The notes beneath the pieces were generated by a model. It made no database searches. It worked only from the letters and a program-made list of their open reading frames with translations, and was not told where the DNA came from. Source: Gammaproteobacteria bacterium (GTDB taxonomy: Bacteria > Pseudomonadota > Gammaproteobacteria > GCA-001735895). Taken from it: a stretch of 12,958 bases of DNA. Positions 5,408-12,958 of this stretch are shown here, in pieces. A program made the position numbers and the translations under genes. The stretch lies in the NCBI GenBank assembly GCA_015494335.1, contig WGBK01000211.1, forward strand, positions 1 through 12,958, given 5' to 3'. The stretch's first letter is position 1; each line of letters opens with the position of its first letter.

Positions 5408-6866
5408 GCATGCACTGACCGCCATGCTGGGGCTGATGGTCCTGCTATCGGTCCACCTGGTCTGGGACAGCCACAACCCCTGGCTGCTGCTGTACCTGCT
5501 GCCGGCCTTTGGCCTGTTCTGGCTCGCGCGCCGCGATGCGCGCCTGGACGACGACATCCGGCACAAGATCGACAAGCTGTCCCGGGAGATCATAGAAGGG
5601 CGGCTCGAATACCGCATCACCGGCATCCCCGAGCACAGCCCTCATGCCGAGCTGGCCTGGCAACTCAACGAAACCCTGGACCAGATGGAAACCTTCATGC
5701 GCGAGGTGGACGCAGTCTATCGGGCCACCCAGGAAAACCGCTTCTACCGCCATCCCCTGTCTCGCGGCCTGAACGGGCTGTTCGCGAATGCACTGGTCAA
5801 GTTCGAAAAGTCCATGTCGGACAGCGAAGACGGTTACTGGCGCCGGAAAAAGGATGAGCTCTATGCCGAACTCGGGGAGTTGAAAACCGCCAACCTGCTC
5901 CTCAACCTGGGGCAGAACCAGCGCGACCTGGCCACCATCTCCGGCGAAATGGAGGAAGTCGAGGGGCTGGCCCGCAACACCGCCGAGAAATCCACCGACA
6001 GTCTGACCCAGATGAAGCAGCTGATCGGCGACCTGCAGCAGGTGACGCAGAAGGCCGTTGGCCTGCGCGGCAGTTCGCAGCAGCTTTCAAGCAACAGCGA
6101 GAAGATCTCCGAGATGGTCGAGGTCATCACCTCGGTGGCGGACCAGACCAATCTGCTGGCGCTGAACGCCGCCATCGAGGCGGCGCGGGCCGGCGAGCAT
6201 GGTCGCGGTTTTGCGGTGGTGGCCGACGAGGTCAAGCAACTGGCCGAGACCACCAAGAACGCCGCCGAGGAGATCGGCCAGATCATGGGCGACTTCATGA
6301 AATCCAGCCGCACCATGGTCGACGACAGCGTGGAGATGGCGGAGATATCGGAACAGTCCACCGATGTGATCGGCCAGTTCGAGCGCAACTTCGAGGATGT
6401 CACGCAGAATTCACAGCAGGTCTACGGCAAGGTCAGCCGGGTGCAGGTGATTTGCCAGACCGCACTGACCAAGGTGGACCACCTGGTCTACATGCAGCGG
6501 GGCTACCATGCGGCGGAGATGGCCCACCCGGACGCCAAGACCCAGCAGCCGGTGCGAGTCGATCACCACCACTGCCGCTTCGGCAAGTGGTACGAACAGG
6601 GGGTGGGCAAGGAACAGTATGCCGAGCTGCCGGCATTCCCGCGCATTGTCGAGCCGCACAGCCGCGTCCACAACGCCATGCACCAGGCCATGGACATCCT
6701 CGAACAGGACTGGGAACAGAACCCGCAACTTCACCAGGCCCTGGTCGATCGTTTCCGCGAGGCCGAGGAAGCCAGCACCGAATTAACGGAACTGCTGGAA
6801 CAGTTGACCGAGGAAAAGATCCGATCCGAAGGTGGACTACCTGGCGCAGTGGCAACAAGCGCCTGA
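5376..6866 (+). CDS. Membrane methyl-accepting chemotaxis protein with C-terminal CZB zinc-binding domain (CetA-like)
   Basis: The 496-residue protein has two membrane helices (about 13-30 and 35-52) joined by only a few residues, so there is no periplasmic sensor. A HAMP-like segment (about 60-110; EGRLEYRI, ETLDQMETFMRE) leads to the cytoplasmic signalling domain. The hairpin tip at 249-291 carries DQTNLLALNAAIEAARAGE and GRGFAVVADEVKQLAE, which contact CheA/CheW. The C-terminus is a CZB domain: His369 (KVDHLVYM), Cys400 (HHHCRFGKWY), His428 and His432 (EPHSRVH), the 3His/1Cys zinc site known from TlpD and DgcZ. In TlpD the Cys is an oxidant (HOCl) target. I infer energy input from the PAS protein encoded upstream and a second zinc or oxidant input through CZB. 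ATG 5376 has AGG 8 nt upstream. No CheB/CheR-tethering tail is visible. Confidence 0.92.
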   Translation: MKNSYFLLNSRHALTAMLGLMVLLSVHLVWDSHNPWLLLYLLPAFGLFWLARRDARLDDDIRHKIDKLSREIIEGRLEYRITGIPEHSPHAELAWQLNETLDQMETFMREVDAVYRATQENRFYRHPLSRGLNGLFANALVKFEKSMSDSEDGYWRRKKDELYAELGELKTANLLLNLGQNQRDLATISGEMEEVEGLARNTAEKSTDSLTQMKQLIGDLQQVTQKAVGLRGSSQQLSSNSEKISEMVEVITSVADQTNLLALNAAIEAARAGEHGRGFAVVADEVKQLAETTKNAAEEIGQIMGDFMKSSRTMVDDSVEMAEISEQSTDVIGQFERNFEDVTQNSQQVYGKVSRVQVICQTALTKVDHLVYMQRGYHAAEMAHPDAKTQQPVRVDHHHCRFGKWYEQGVGKEQYAELPAFPRIVEPHSRVHNAMHQAMDILEQDWEQNPQLHQALVDRFREAEEASTELTELLEQLTEEKIRSEGGLPGAVATSA

Positions 6867-6893
6867 CGGACTCCCCACCCGACACCAGACATG

Positions 6894-6923
6894 AAAAAGC
6901 CCCGCTCGATGGCGGGGCTTTTT
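6894..6923. terminator. Strong bidirectional intrinsic terminator
   Basis: A perfect 12-bp inverted repeat (AAAAAGCCCCGC at 6894-6905, GCGGGGCTTTTT at 6912-6923) encloses a 6-nt loop. It gives a GC-rich stem followed by a T-run in both directions. It lies 27 nt after the chemoreceptor stop and 23 nt after the convergent apbC stop, so it should end both transcripts. Confidence 0.92.
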
Positions 6924-6946
6924 CGTGGCGGGCCGAAACCTCGCGA

Positions 6947-8041
6947 TCAGTTGTTCTGGATCACGATGTTGGGGAAGGCGGCGGAGTGATCCTTGGCCTT
7001 GGTGGCCAGCTTGGCTGCGGTCTTGCGCGCGATCTCGCGGTAGATCTCGGCGATCTTGCTGTCCGGCTCGGCGGCCACGGTGGGGTTGCCGCTGTCGGCC
7101 TGCTCGCGGATCTTGATGTCCAGCGGCAAGGCACCGAGGAAATCGACGCCATATTCCTCGGCCATGCGCTGACCGCCACCCTCGCCGAAGATATGCTCGG
7201 CATGGCCGCAGTTGCTGCAGATGTGGATCGACATGTTCTCGACGATACCGAGTACCGGCACCTCGACCTTTTCGAACATCTTCAGGCCCTTGCGCGCGTC
7301 CAGCAGGGCGATGTCCTGGGGCGTGGTGACGATCACCGCGCCGGAAACCGGGATCTTCTGCGCCAGGGTCAGCTGGGTGTCGCCGGTGCCCGGCGGCAGG
7401 TCGATGATAAGGTAGTCGACATCCTTCCAGTTGGTGTCGTTGAGCAGTTGCTCCAGGGCCTGGGTGACCATCGGGCCACGCCAGATCATCGGGGTGTCTT
7501 CCTCGACCAGGTAACCGATGGACATGGATTGCACGCCGTGGCCGATCTTCGGCTCCAGGCTGCGCCCATCGACGGATTCGGGCTGGCCGGTGGCACCGAG
7601 CATGCGCGGCATGCTGGGGCCGTAGATATCGGCGTCGAGGATACCGACGGTCGCGCCCTCGGCCTGCAGTGCCAGCGCCAGGTTGACAGCGGTGGTGGAC
7701 TTACCGACGCCGCCCTTGCCGGAAGCCACGGCGATGATGTTCTTGATGCCCTCGATCGGCTTAAGGTTCTGCTGCACCGCGTGGGAAGTGATCTTGCTGC
7801 CGACTTCGACCTCCACCGATTCGACCCCATCGAGGGCGGAAACGGCTTCCTCGATCTGCTTCTTCAGGGTCTCGAAGTAACCGGAGGCCGGGTAGCCCAG
7901 TGTGACCTTGACCTTGACCTTGCCGCCATCGACCTCGATGTCCTTCTCGCGCACGGATTTGGTGGCGGCGAGGGATTTCTCGGTGTTGACGTCGATGATG
8001 TCACCGACGATCTGGAAGACTTGTTCTTTGCTTGCTGACAT
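6947..8041 (-). CDS. apbC: Iron-sulfur cluster carrier ATPase ApbC/Mrp
   Basis: Mrp/ApbC binds and transfers [4Fe-4S] clusters to cytoplasmic apo-proteins and hydrolyses ATP. The 364-residue product has an N-terminal MIP18/DUF59-like domain (about 1-85) joined to a ParA/MinD-type P-loop ATPase. The deviant Walker A is GKGGVGKST (108-116), followed by DADIYGPSMPRMLG (136-149) and LIIDLPPGTGDTQLT (211-225). The cluster-binding CxxC is Cys275 and Cys278 in ICSNCGH. Domain order and length match the proteobacterial family. The ATG at 8041 follows AGGG with 7 nt spacing. The gene is divergent from metG, as in E. coli, and ends at a shared bidirectional terminator. Confidence 0.96.
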   Translation of the reverse strand: MSASKEQVFQIVGDIIDVNTEKSLAATKSVREKDIEVDGGKVKVKVTLGYPASGYFETLKKQIEEAVSALDGVESVEVEVGSKITSHAVQQNLKPIEGIKNIIAVASGKGGVGKSTTAVNLALALQAEGATVGILDADIYGPSMPRMLGATGQPESVDGRSLEPKIGHGVQSMSIGYLVEEDTPMIWRGPMVTQALEQLLNDTNWKDVDYLIIDLPPGTGDTQLTLAQKIPVSGAVIVTTPQDIALLDARKGLKMFEKVEVPVLGIVENMSIHICSNCGHAEHIFGEGGGQRMAEEYGVDFLGALPLDIKIREQADSGNPTVAAEPDSKIAEIYREIARKTAAKLATKAKDHSAAFPNIVIQNN

Positions 8042-8086
8042 GGAGTCACCCTTTCGAAATGTGGGAAGAGGAGTTGGATGGCGGGC

Positions 8087-8116
8087 ATTCTACATTAGCC
8101 CGACCTTATATTTCAC
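8087..8116 (-). promoter_or_regulatory. Candidate sigma-70 promoter for apbC
   Basis: On the minus strand, GTGAAA (8111-8116, four of six) and TAGAAT (8087-8092, five of six) are separated by 18 nt, with 45 nt between the -10 box and the ATG at 8041. The -35 region sits in a locally AT-rich patch that contrasts with the GC-rich surroundings. Confidence 0.5.
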
Positions 8117-8160
8117 GCTTTATTTCCGAGGAATTCACTCAGGTATTCCCGTTGCCGGTC

Positions 8161-8190
8161 GCTGGCACCCTATACAGTACGGGAGCCAGC
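8161..8190. repeat. Inverted repeat over the metG promoter, possible operator
   Basis: Two 10-nt arms, GCTGGCACCC (8161-8170) and GGGAGCCAGC (8181-8190), are complementary at nine of ten positions across a 10-nt spacer. The repeat covers the region from just upstream of the predicted metG -35 box to just before the -10 box. It is therefore placed as a repressor-type operator rather than as a transcribed hairpin. No T-run follows, so it is not a terminator. Confidence 0.55.
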
Positions 8191-8199
8191 ACATAGAAT
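8171..8199 (+). promoter_or_regulatory. metG: Candidate sigma-70 promoter for metG
   Basis: TATACA (8171-8176; four of six to the -35 consensus) and TAGAAT (8194-8199; five of six to the -10 consensus) are separated by 17 nt. The ATG at 8239 lies 39 nt after the -10 box. The -35 box falls in the spacer of the inverted repeat at 8161-8190. TATACA could itself be read as a weak -10 box, but no -35 box is suitably placed for that reading. Confidence 0.45.
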
Positions 8200-8238
8200 A
8201 GCCTGTTTTCCAACCATCACCGCGGAAACCGCCGACGC

Positions 8239-10287
8239 ATGAGCTCCGAAGCACGCAAGATCCTGGTCACCAGCGCCCTGCCCTACGCCAACGGACCGAT
8301 CCACATCGGTCACCTGGTCGAGTACATCCAGACCGACATATGGGCCCGCTTCCAGCGAATGCAAGGCAACGAGTGCATCTATGTCTGTGCCGACGATGCC
8401 CACGGTACGCCGATCATGCTTCGCGCCCAGGCCGAGGGGATCACGCCCGAGGAACTGATCACCCGCGTCAAGCAGGAGCACGAGCGGGATTTCGCCGGTT
8501 TCCATGTCGGCTTCGACAACTTCCACAGCACCCACTCGGAAGAGAACCGCTACTACGCGACGCTGATCTACCAGCGGCTCAAGGAAGGCGGTCACATCGC
8601 CGTGCGCACCATCGAGCAGGCCTACGACCCGGAAGCGAAGATGTTCCTGCCCGACCGCTTCATCAAGGGTGAATGCCCGAACTGCGGCGCCAAGGACCAG
8701 TACGGCGACAACTGCGAGGTCTGCGGAGCCACCTACGATCCCACCGAGCTGAAGAACCCCTACTCGGTGGTCAGCGGCGCCACGCCGGTGCTCAGGGAAT
8801 CGGAGCAATACTTCTTCAAGGTCGGCGACTTCGCCGACATGCTCAAGCAGTGGACCCGCGCCGGCCACATCCAGCCCGAGATCGCCAACAAGATGGACGA
8901 ATGGCTGGAAGAAGGCCTGCGCGACTGGGACATCTCGCGCAACGCACCCTACTGGGGCTTCGAGATCCCCGACGCGCCGGGCAAGTACTTCTATGTCTGG
9001 ATGGACGCGCCGATCGGCTATCTGGCCAGCTTCCGGAACTGGTGCGACCGCACGGGCCACGATTTCGACGAATACTGGAAGGCCGACAGCGAGACCGAGC
9101 TGTATCACTTCATCGGTAAGGATATCGCCCGCTTCCACACACTGTTCTTCCCGGCCATGCTGCACGGCGCCGGCTTCCGCCGCCCCACCGCGGTCTGGTG
9201 TCACGGCTTCCTCACCGTGGACGGACAGAAGATGTCGAAATCCCGCGGCACCTTCATCTCGGCCAAGACCTACCTCGAGCATCTGAACCCGGAATACCTG
9301 CGCTATTACTACGCCGCCAAGCTGGGACCGGGCATCGAGGACATCGACCTCAGCCTCGAGGACTTCCAGGCACGCGTCAATTCCGACCTGGTCGGCAAGG
9401 TGGTCAACATCGCCAGCCGCTGCGCCGGCTTCATCGTCAAGAAGTTCGGCGGCCGCCTGTCGGCCGAATGGCCGCAGGACGACCTGCACCGGGCCGGCAT
9501 CGACACCGCCGCGCGCGTGGCCGAGGCCTACGAGAAGCGCGAATACGGCAAGGCGATGCGCGAGATCATGGCACTGGCCGACCGCCTCAACCAGTATATC
9601 GACGAGCAGCAGCCCTGGGTGCGCATAAAGGACGAGAGCCAGCAGGCCTCGGTGCAGGATACCTGCAGCATCGGGCTTAACGGCTTCCGCCAGCTGGTGA
9701 TCCTGCTCAAGCCGGTGCTGCCACGGCTGGCGGCCGAGGCAGAGGCCTTCCTCAAGCTGCCGGAACAGCAATGGCGGGATCTCGAAACCCCGCTGCTCGA
9801 TCACGAGATCAACAAGTTCAAACCCCTGATGACGCGCATCGAGCGGGAACGCATCGACGCCATGATCGAGGCCAGCAAGGAAGCCAATGCCCAGGAACCG
9901 AAGGCGGCCAGCCCCGCGTCGGACGAGCCGGGCCCGGATGCCGACATCGAGCCGATCGCCGACGAGATCCGCTTCGAGGATTTTGCCAGACTGGACCTGC
10001 GCGTGGCCCGCATCGTCAAGGCCGAGGCCGTGGAGAAGGCCGACAAGCTGCTGCGACTGACCCTCGACGTCGGCCTCGAGCAGCGCAATGTCTTCGCCGG
10101 CATCAAGTCCGCCTATCGCCCCGAGGACCTGGAAGGACGGCTCACGGTGATGGTGGCCAACCTGGCGCCGCGCAAGATGCGCTTCGGCCTGTCCGAAGGC
10201 ATGGTGCTGGCCGCCGGCCCCGGCGGCAAGGACATCTACCTGCTCAGCCCCGACGAGGGCGCCACCCCCGGCATGCGCGTGAAATAG
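8239..10287 (+). CDS. metG: Methionyl-tRNA synthetase (two-domain form with C-terminal tRNA-binding domain)
   Basis: MetG charges tRNA-Met with methionine in an ATP-dependent reaction needed for translation initiation and elongation. The 682-residue protein carries the class I signatures HIGH (22-25, after PYANGP) and KMSKS (331-335). Its connective zinc knuckle has four cysteines, Cys146, Cys149, Cys159 and Cys162, at almost the same positions as in E. coli MetG. The helical anticodon-binding domain follows. A low-complexity Ala/Pro/Glu/Asp linker (about 550-575) leads to a Trbp111/EMAP-type tRNA-binding domain (about 576-682; FEDFARLDLRVARIVKAE, NVFAGIKSAY, LSEGMVLAA), which also mediates dimerisation. 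The ribosome-binding site is weak (GGAAA). The gene is divergent from apbC and followed 10 nt later by a small gene, probably in the same transcript. Confidence 0.98.
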   Translation: MSSEARKILVTSALPYANGPIHIGHLVEYIQTDIWARFQRMQGNECIYVCADDAHGTPIMLRAQAEGITPEELITRVKQEHERDFAGFHVGFDNFHSTHSEENRYYATLIYQRLKEGGHIAVRTIEQAYDPEAKMFLPDRFIKGECPNCGAKDQYGDNCEVCGATYDPTELKNPYSVVSGATPVLRESEQYFFKVGDFADMLKQWTRAGHIQPEIANKMDEWLEEGLRDWDISRNAPYWGFEIPDAPGKYFYVWMDAPIGYLASFRNWCDRTGHDFDEYWKADSETELYHFIGKDIARFHTLFFPAMLHGAGFRRPTAVWCHGFLTVDGQKMSKSRGTFISAKTYLEHLNPEYLRYYYAAKLGPGIEDIDLSLEDFQARVNSDLVGKVVNIASRCAGFIVKKFGGRLSAEWPQDDLHRAGIDTAARVAEAYEKREYGKAMREIMALADRLNQYIDEQQPWVRIKDESQQASVQDTCSIGLNGFRQLVILLKPVLPRLAAEAEAFLKLPEQQWRDLETPLLDHEINKFKPLMTRIERERIDAMIEASKEANAQEPKAASPASDEPGPDADIEPIADEIRFEDFARLDLRVARIVKAEAVEKADKLLRLTLDVGLEQRNVFAGIKSAYRPEDLEGRLTVMVANLAPRKMRFGLSEGMVLAAGPGGKDIYLLSPDEGATPGMRVK

Positions 10288-10297
10288 GAGACGAGCC

Positions 10298-10573
10298 ATG
10301 AAGACCCTGCTGCAACCCTTCCTCAACACCGAGATCGGCATCAACCTCGAGCAGCCGCATCATATCGAAGCAGTCACACTCACCGGTGTGCAGGCCGAAT
10401 ACTTCACCGTGGTGGACTCGAAGAAGGGCTATACCCATCACTTCTCCTATTGCAGCATCCTGCAGATCATCGAGCATGCAGCCGGTGTCGAGTGCGGCGG
10501 CCTGTTCGAGCACAAGCAGCTGTTCCCGCTGGTGATCAAGATCTCCCACCTGCCGGAATTCATGCCGGTCTAG
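10298..10573 (+). CDS. Conserved-looking small protein of unknown function, possibly Sm/Hfq-like fold
   Basis: I do not recognise this 91-residue protein. It starts 10 nt after the metG stop with GGAG 8 nt before the ATG, so it is very likely translated and cotranscribed with metG. There is no signal peptide or membrane helix, so it should be cytoplasmic. The centre (about 22-60) alternates as beta strands would: IEAVTLTGVQAEYFTVVD, then a turn (SKKG), then YTHHFSYCSILQIIE. The pattern of a G-x-x-x-x-x-F-x-V-x-D strand pair followed by an H-x-F-x-Y-x-S-I strand recalls LSm/Hfq proteins. That is a visual resemblance only. The C-terminus (LFPLVIKISHLPEFMPV) is hydrophobic but broken by prolines. 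It is convergent with the RND gene 15 nt away. Confidence 0.75.
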   Translation: MKTLLQPFLNTEIGINLEQPHHIEAVTLTGVQAEYFTVVDSKKGYTHHFSYCSILQIIEHAAGVECGGLFEHKQLFPLVIKISHLPEFMPV

Positions 10574-10587
10574 GCAGTAGCGGCAAC

Positions 10588-10603
10588 GTCAGCCTTCGCT
10601 GAC
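10588..10603. terminator. Small hairpin between convergent genes, doubtful terminator
   Basis: GTCAGC (10588-10593) and GCTGAC (10598-10603) pair perfectly around a CTTC loop. The hairpin lies in the 15-nt gap and over the stop codon of the RND permease gene, just downstream of the small gene behind metG. No T-run follows on either strand, so at best it is a weak or Rho-assisted terminator. Confidence 0.25.
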
Positions 10604-12958
10604 TTCCGCTTGCGGCTGTCGCTTGAGACGCTGCAGGCCGTGCTCCACCAGCGAATACACCACCGGCACCACGATCAGGGTCAGCAGGGTGGAGCTGATC
10701 ATGCCGCCGATGACCGCCACCGACAGCGGGGCATTGGTATCAGCGCCGGCGCCCACGCCCATCGCCGCCGGCAGCATCGAGATGATCACGGTCAGCGAGG
10801 TCATCAGCACCGGCCGCATGCGGATCGGGCAGGCTTCCTTCAGGGCCTCGTCGATGCCCTGACCCTGACCGCGCAACTGGTTGGTCAGGTCGATCAGCAG
10901 GATCGAGTTCTTCGCCACCAGCCCCACCAGCAGCACCATGCCGATCATCGAGTAGATGTTCAGGGTATGCCCCATCAGCCACAGGCCAAACACGCCGCCG
11001 ATGATCGCCAGCGGTTGCGCCACCATCACGATCAGCGGCTGGATGAAGGAGTTGAACTGGCTGGCCAGGGTCATGTAGACGAGGATCAGGCCGGTACCCA
11101 GGGCGAACAGGATATAGCCCACGGTCTTGCTGAATTCCTTGGCGCGACCCACCAGCTGTACCCGGTAGCCCGGCGGCAGCAGCTTGTCGGCCTCGGCCAG
11201 CACAATCTCACTGGCATCCCCGACCGGTATCGACGGCGTGGCATAGAAGCCGGCGGCATATTGCAACTTGTAGCGCCCGATCGCCGCGGCACCCAGGATC
11301 GGCTCGAAACGGGCCACGGTATCGACCCGAACCAGCTCTCCCTGGCGGTTGCGCAGGTAGATGTCGCGCAGATCCTCGGCGCTGCGAATCGCGCCTTCGG
11401 CCTTGAGACGGATGTCATAGCGCTCGCCATCGCCGGGATCGTCATTGTACTTGGCCACATCCAGACCACCGGCCAGCACCCGCAGCGCATAGGCGATGCT
11501 GCGCGTATCCAGTCCCACCTGGCGGGCCTGCTCGCGGTCCAGTACCAGACGCAGCTGCGGCATGTCGAGTTGCAGATCGACATCCAGGGTGCCGATCTGC
11601 GGGATGGCCTGCAACCGCTGACGCAACTGCTCGGCCAGATCCGCTACCTGCTGCAGGCGCGGGCCGGTGAGCACGAACTGCAAGGGTTCGCCACGCTGGC
11701 CGCCGATGATCGGTACCGGCGAGGCGAAGGCCTTGACGCCGGGGATGGCCGCCAGTTCGTCGCGCAGGGCCAGCAGAATTTCCTTCTGGTGGCGCTGGCG
11801 CTGCTCGCGGGGTATCAGGCTGACGTAGATCTGGCCCTGGTTGACCTGCCCCTTGTCGCCGGTGCCGATGGTGCTGAACAGGCCGCCGATCTCTCGATGA
11901 GCCGACAGGATCTTCTCCACCTGTTTCATGCGGTCACGCGTGTATTCGATGCTGGAGCCGAGCGGCGTCTTGATCGACACCAGGAAACGCCCCTCGTCCT
12001 CGTCGGGCAGGAACCCCTTGCCCAGTTGCCCCATGAACCAGCCACTGGAATAGACCACGGCCGCCGCCAGCACCAGAATCAATAACCGCTGGCGCATGGC
12101 AAAGCCGAGCATCGAGCGATACACCCGCTCCATCGCCAGGAAGCCCGATTCGAGCCATTGATAGATGCGCCCGTGACGGCTGACCAGCTTCAGGTGGCGC
12201 GCGCAGAGCATCGGGGTCAAAGTCAGGGAGACGAACAGGGAGACCAGCACGCCGATGACGACCACCAGCGCAAAGGAACTGATGAAGCGCCCGATGATGC
12301 CATCCATGAACACCACTGCACCAAACAGGGAAACCAGGGTCAGGGTCGAGGCCAGCACCGCGAACTGCACCTGTCGGGTGCCGAGCTCGGCCAGTTCTGC
12401 GCTGCTGCCCTGCGGGTTCTCTTCCATGTGGCGGAAGATGTTTTCCAGTACCACGATGGCATCGTCCACCACCACGCCAATCAGCAGCAGCAGCCCGAGC
12501 AGGGTCATGACATTGAAGCTGAGGCCTGCAAAGTAGATGCCGGCAATCGCTCCGAGCAGGGATACCGGAATCGCGGTGGCCACGATCAGCGTCGAGCGCA
12601 GGCTCTTGAGGAACAGCCACACCACCAGCGCCGCCAGCAGGGTACCCTCGAACAGGTGGCTCTTGAGGGCGTCGATGATGTCGTTGATCAGGTTCGCGTC
12701 ATCGACGACGATATCCAGCCGCATGCTCGGCGGCAACTGCGGCAGGATCTCGCTCTTCAGCCGGCGCTTGGCTTCCTCGATGATGGCCACGGTATTGCTG
12801 CCGGAGATCTTCACCAGCCCGAGGCCCACCGCCGGCTGGCCGTTGTAGCTGGCGAAGCGGCGGAAATCCTCCTGCCCGTCGACGATTTCGGCAACATCGC
12901 GCAGGTGTATCGGCAAGCCCTTGCGGTAGCCGACCACGAGATCGCCGAGTGCCTGGAC
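10589..12958 (-). CDS. RND efflux permease, AcrB/HAE1 type, partial (N-terminus off the right edge)
   Basis: The frame is open from the right edge to a TGA at 10591-10589, giving 789 residues. Alignment of landmarks to AcrB suggests about 240 N-terminal residues are missing. The proton-relay pair Asp-Asp in GVVVDDAIVVLEN (TM4, bases 12461-12466) and the TM10 Lys in GLVAKNSILLID (10910-10912) are present and 518 residues apart, close to the AcrB spacing (Asp407 to Lys940). Inner-membrane RND trimers use the proton gradient to expel drugs, bile salts or solvents through a periplasmic adaptor and TolC-like channel. Those partner genes would be upstream, outside the window. One variant feature is YKLQYAAGFYATPSIPVGDA, where many HAE1 proteins have a basic RRR..V-type segment, so the substrate is not predictable. 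The GTG at 12937 is only an internal codon. Confidence 0.95.
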   Translation of the reverse strand, partial: VQALGDLVVGYRKGLPIHLRDVAEIVDGQEDFRRFASYNGQPAVGLGLVKISGSNTVAIIEEAKRRLKSEILPQLPPSMRLDIVVDDANLINDIIDALKSHLFEGTLLAALVVWLFLKSLRSTLIVATAIPVSLLGAIAGIYFAGLSFNVMTLLGLLLLIGVVVDDAIVVLENIFRHMEENPQGSSAELAELGTRQVQFAVLASTLTLVSLFGAVVFMDGIIGRFISSFALVVVIGVLVSLFVSLTLTPMLCARHLKLVSRHGRIYQWLESGFLAMERVYRSMLGFAMRQRLLILVLAAAVVYSSGWFMGQLGKGFLPDEDEGRFLVSIKTPLGSSIEYTRDRMKQVEKILSAHREIGGLFSTIGTGDKGQVNQGQIYVSLIPREQRQRHQKEILLALRDELAAIPGVKAFASPVPIIGGQRGEPLQFVLTGPRLQQVADLAEQLRQRLQAIPQIGTLDVDLQLDMPQLRLVLDREQARQVGLDTRSIAYALRVLAGGLDVAKYNDDPGDGERYDIRLKAEGAIRSAEDLRDIYLRNRQGELVRVDTVARFEPILGAAAIGRYKLQYAAGFYATPSIPVGDASEIVLAEADKLLPPGYRVQLVGRAKEFSKTVGYILFALGTGLILVYMTLASQFNSFIQPLIVMVAQPLAIIGGVFGLWLMGHTLNIYSMIGMVLLVGLVAKNSILLIDLTNQLRGQGQGIDEALKEACPIRMRPVLMTSLTVIISMLPAAMGVGAGADTNAPLSVAVIGGMISSTLLTLIVVPVVYSLVEHGLQRLKRQPQAEVSEG

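Noticed and set aside
6452..8038. A 528-codon open frame on the plus strand
   Set aside because: It runs out of frame through the end of the chemoreceptor gene, across the bidirectional terminator and antisense to apbC. None of its sequence resembles a protein family.
8170..10344. A 724-codon open frame on the minus strand opposite metG
   Set aside because: It is antisense to a clear metG and rich in Val, Leu, Gly, Ala, Asp and Glu with no recognisable domain. Long antisense frames are expected when GC-rich codon bias depletes stops on the other strand.
10610..12085. A 491-codon open frame on the plus strand rich in Gln, His and Arg
   Set aside because: It is antisense to the RND permease, whose membrane helices and proton-relay residues are intact. 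The amino-acid bias is typical of the complement of Leu/Val/Ala-rich codons.
1..12958. CRISPR array, tRNA/rRNA genes, insertion sequences, toxin-antitoxin or phage genes
   Set aside because: No regularly spaced repeats, cloverleaf-like segments, transposase or integrase motifs were seen. All stretches are explained by chromosomal genes or short intergenic gaps.

Overview
The window reads as ordinary chromosome of a GC-rich, probably motile gammaproteobacterium. This is inferred from the divergent mrp/apbC-metG pair, an RlmG-type rRNA methyltransferase, Sec-dependent lipoproteins with classic lipoboxes, an AcrB-like RND pump and a chemoreceptor gene pair behind a sigma-28-like promoter. I see no rRNA, tRNA, CRISPR array, insertion sequence or phage gene. 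Coding density is very high; the longest gene-free stretch is about 200 bases (between apbC and metG).

Layout from left to right. (1) A TldD-like metalloprotease on the minus strand (1-1005) whose C-terminus lies beyond the left edge. (2) Divergent from it, two tandem lipoprotein genes (1167-1619 and 1710-2219) that look like diverged copies of one ancestor. (3) Convergent with these, rlmG (2233-3378, minus). (4) Divergent from rlmG, a polytopic membrane protein (3472-4797) that appears to hold three successive VanZ-like units. (5) A two-gene chemotaxis operon: a stand-alone Aer/CetB-type PAS protein (4892-5407) overlapping by 32 nt a membrane chemoreceptor with no periplasmic sensor but a C-terminal zinc-binding CZB domain (5376-6866). 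A sigma-28-like promoter precedes it and a strong bidirectional terminator follows it (6894-6923). (6) apbC/mrp (6947-8041, minus), divergent from metG (8239-10287, plus). The intergenic space between them holds candidate promoters for both and a 10-bp-arm inverted repeat over the metG promoter. (7) Directly downstream of metG, a 91-residue protein of unknown function with a faint Sm/Hfq-like pattern (10298-10573). (8) Convergent with it, the C-terminal three quarters of an RND efflux permease (10589-12958, minus), whose N-terminus and probable partner genes lie off the right edge.

Most of the genes are housekeeping: peptide processing, rRNA methylation, Fe-S assembly, tRNA charging and efflux. 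The parts most worth a second look are the split PAS + MCP-CZB receptor with its flagellar-type promoter, the triple VanZ protein, the lipoprotein pair, the metG inverted repeat and the small protein behind metG. The first is the best candidate for a less-described system. It resembles the bipartite CetA/CetB energy-taxis receptor but adds a zinc/oxidant-sensing module.
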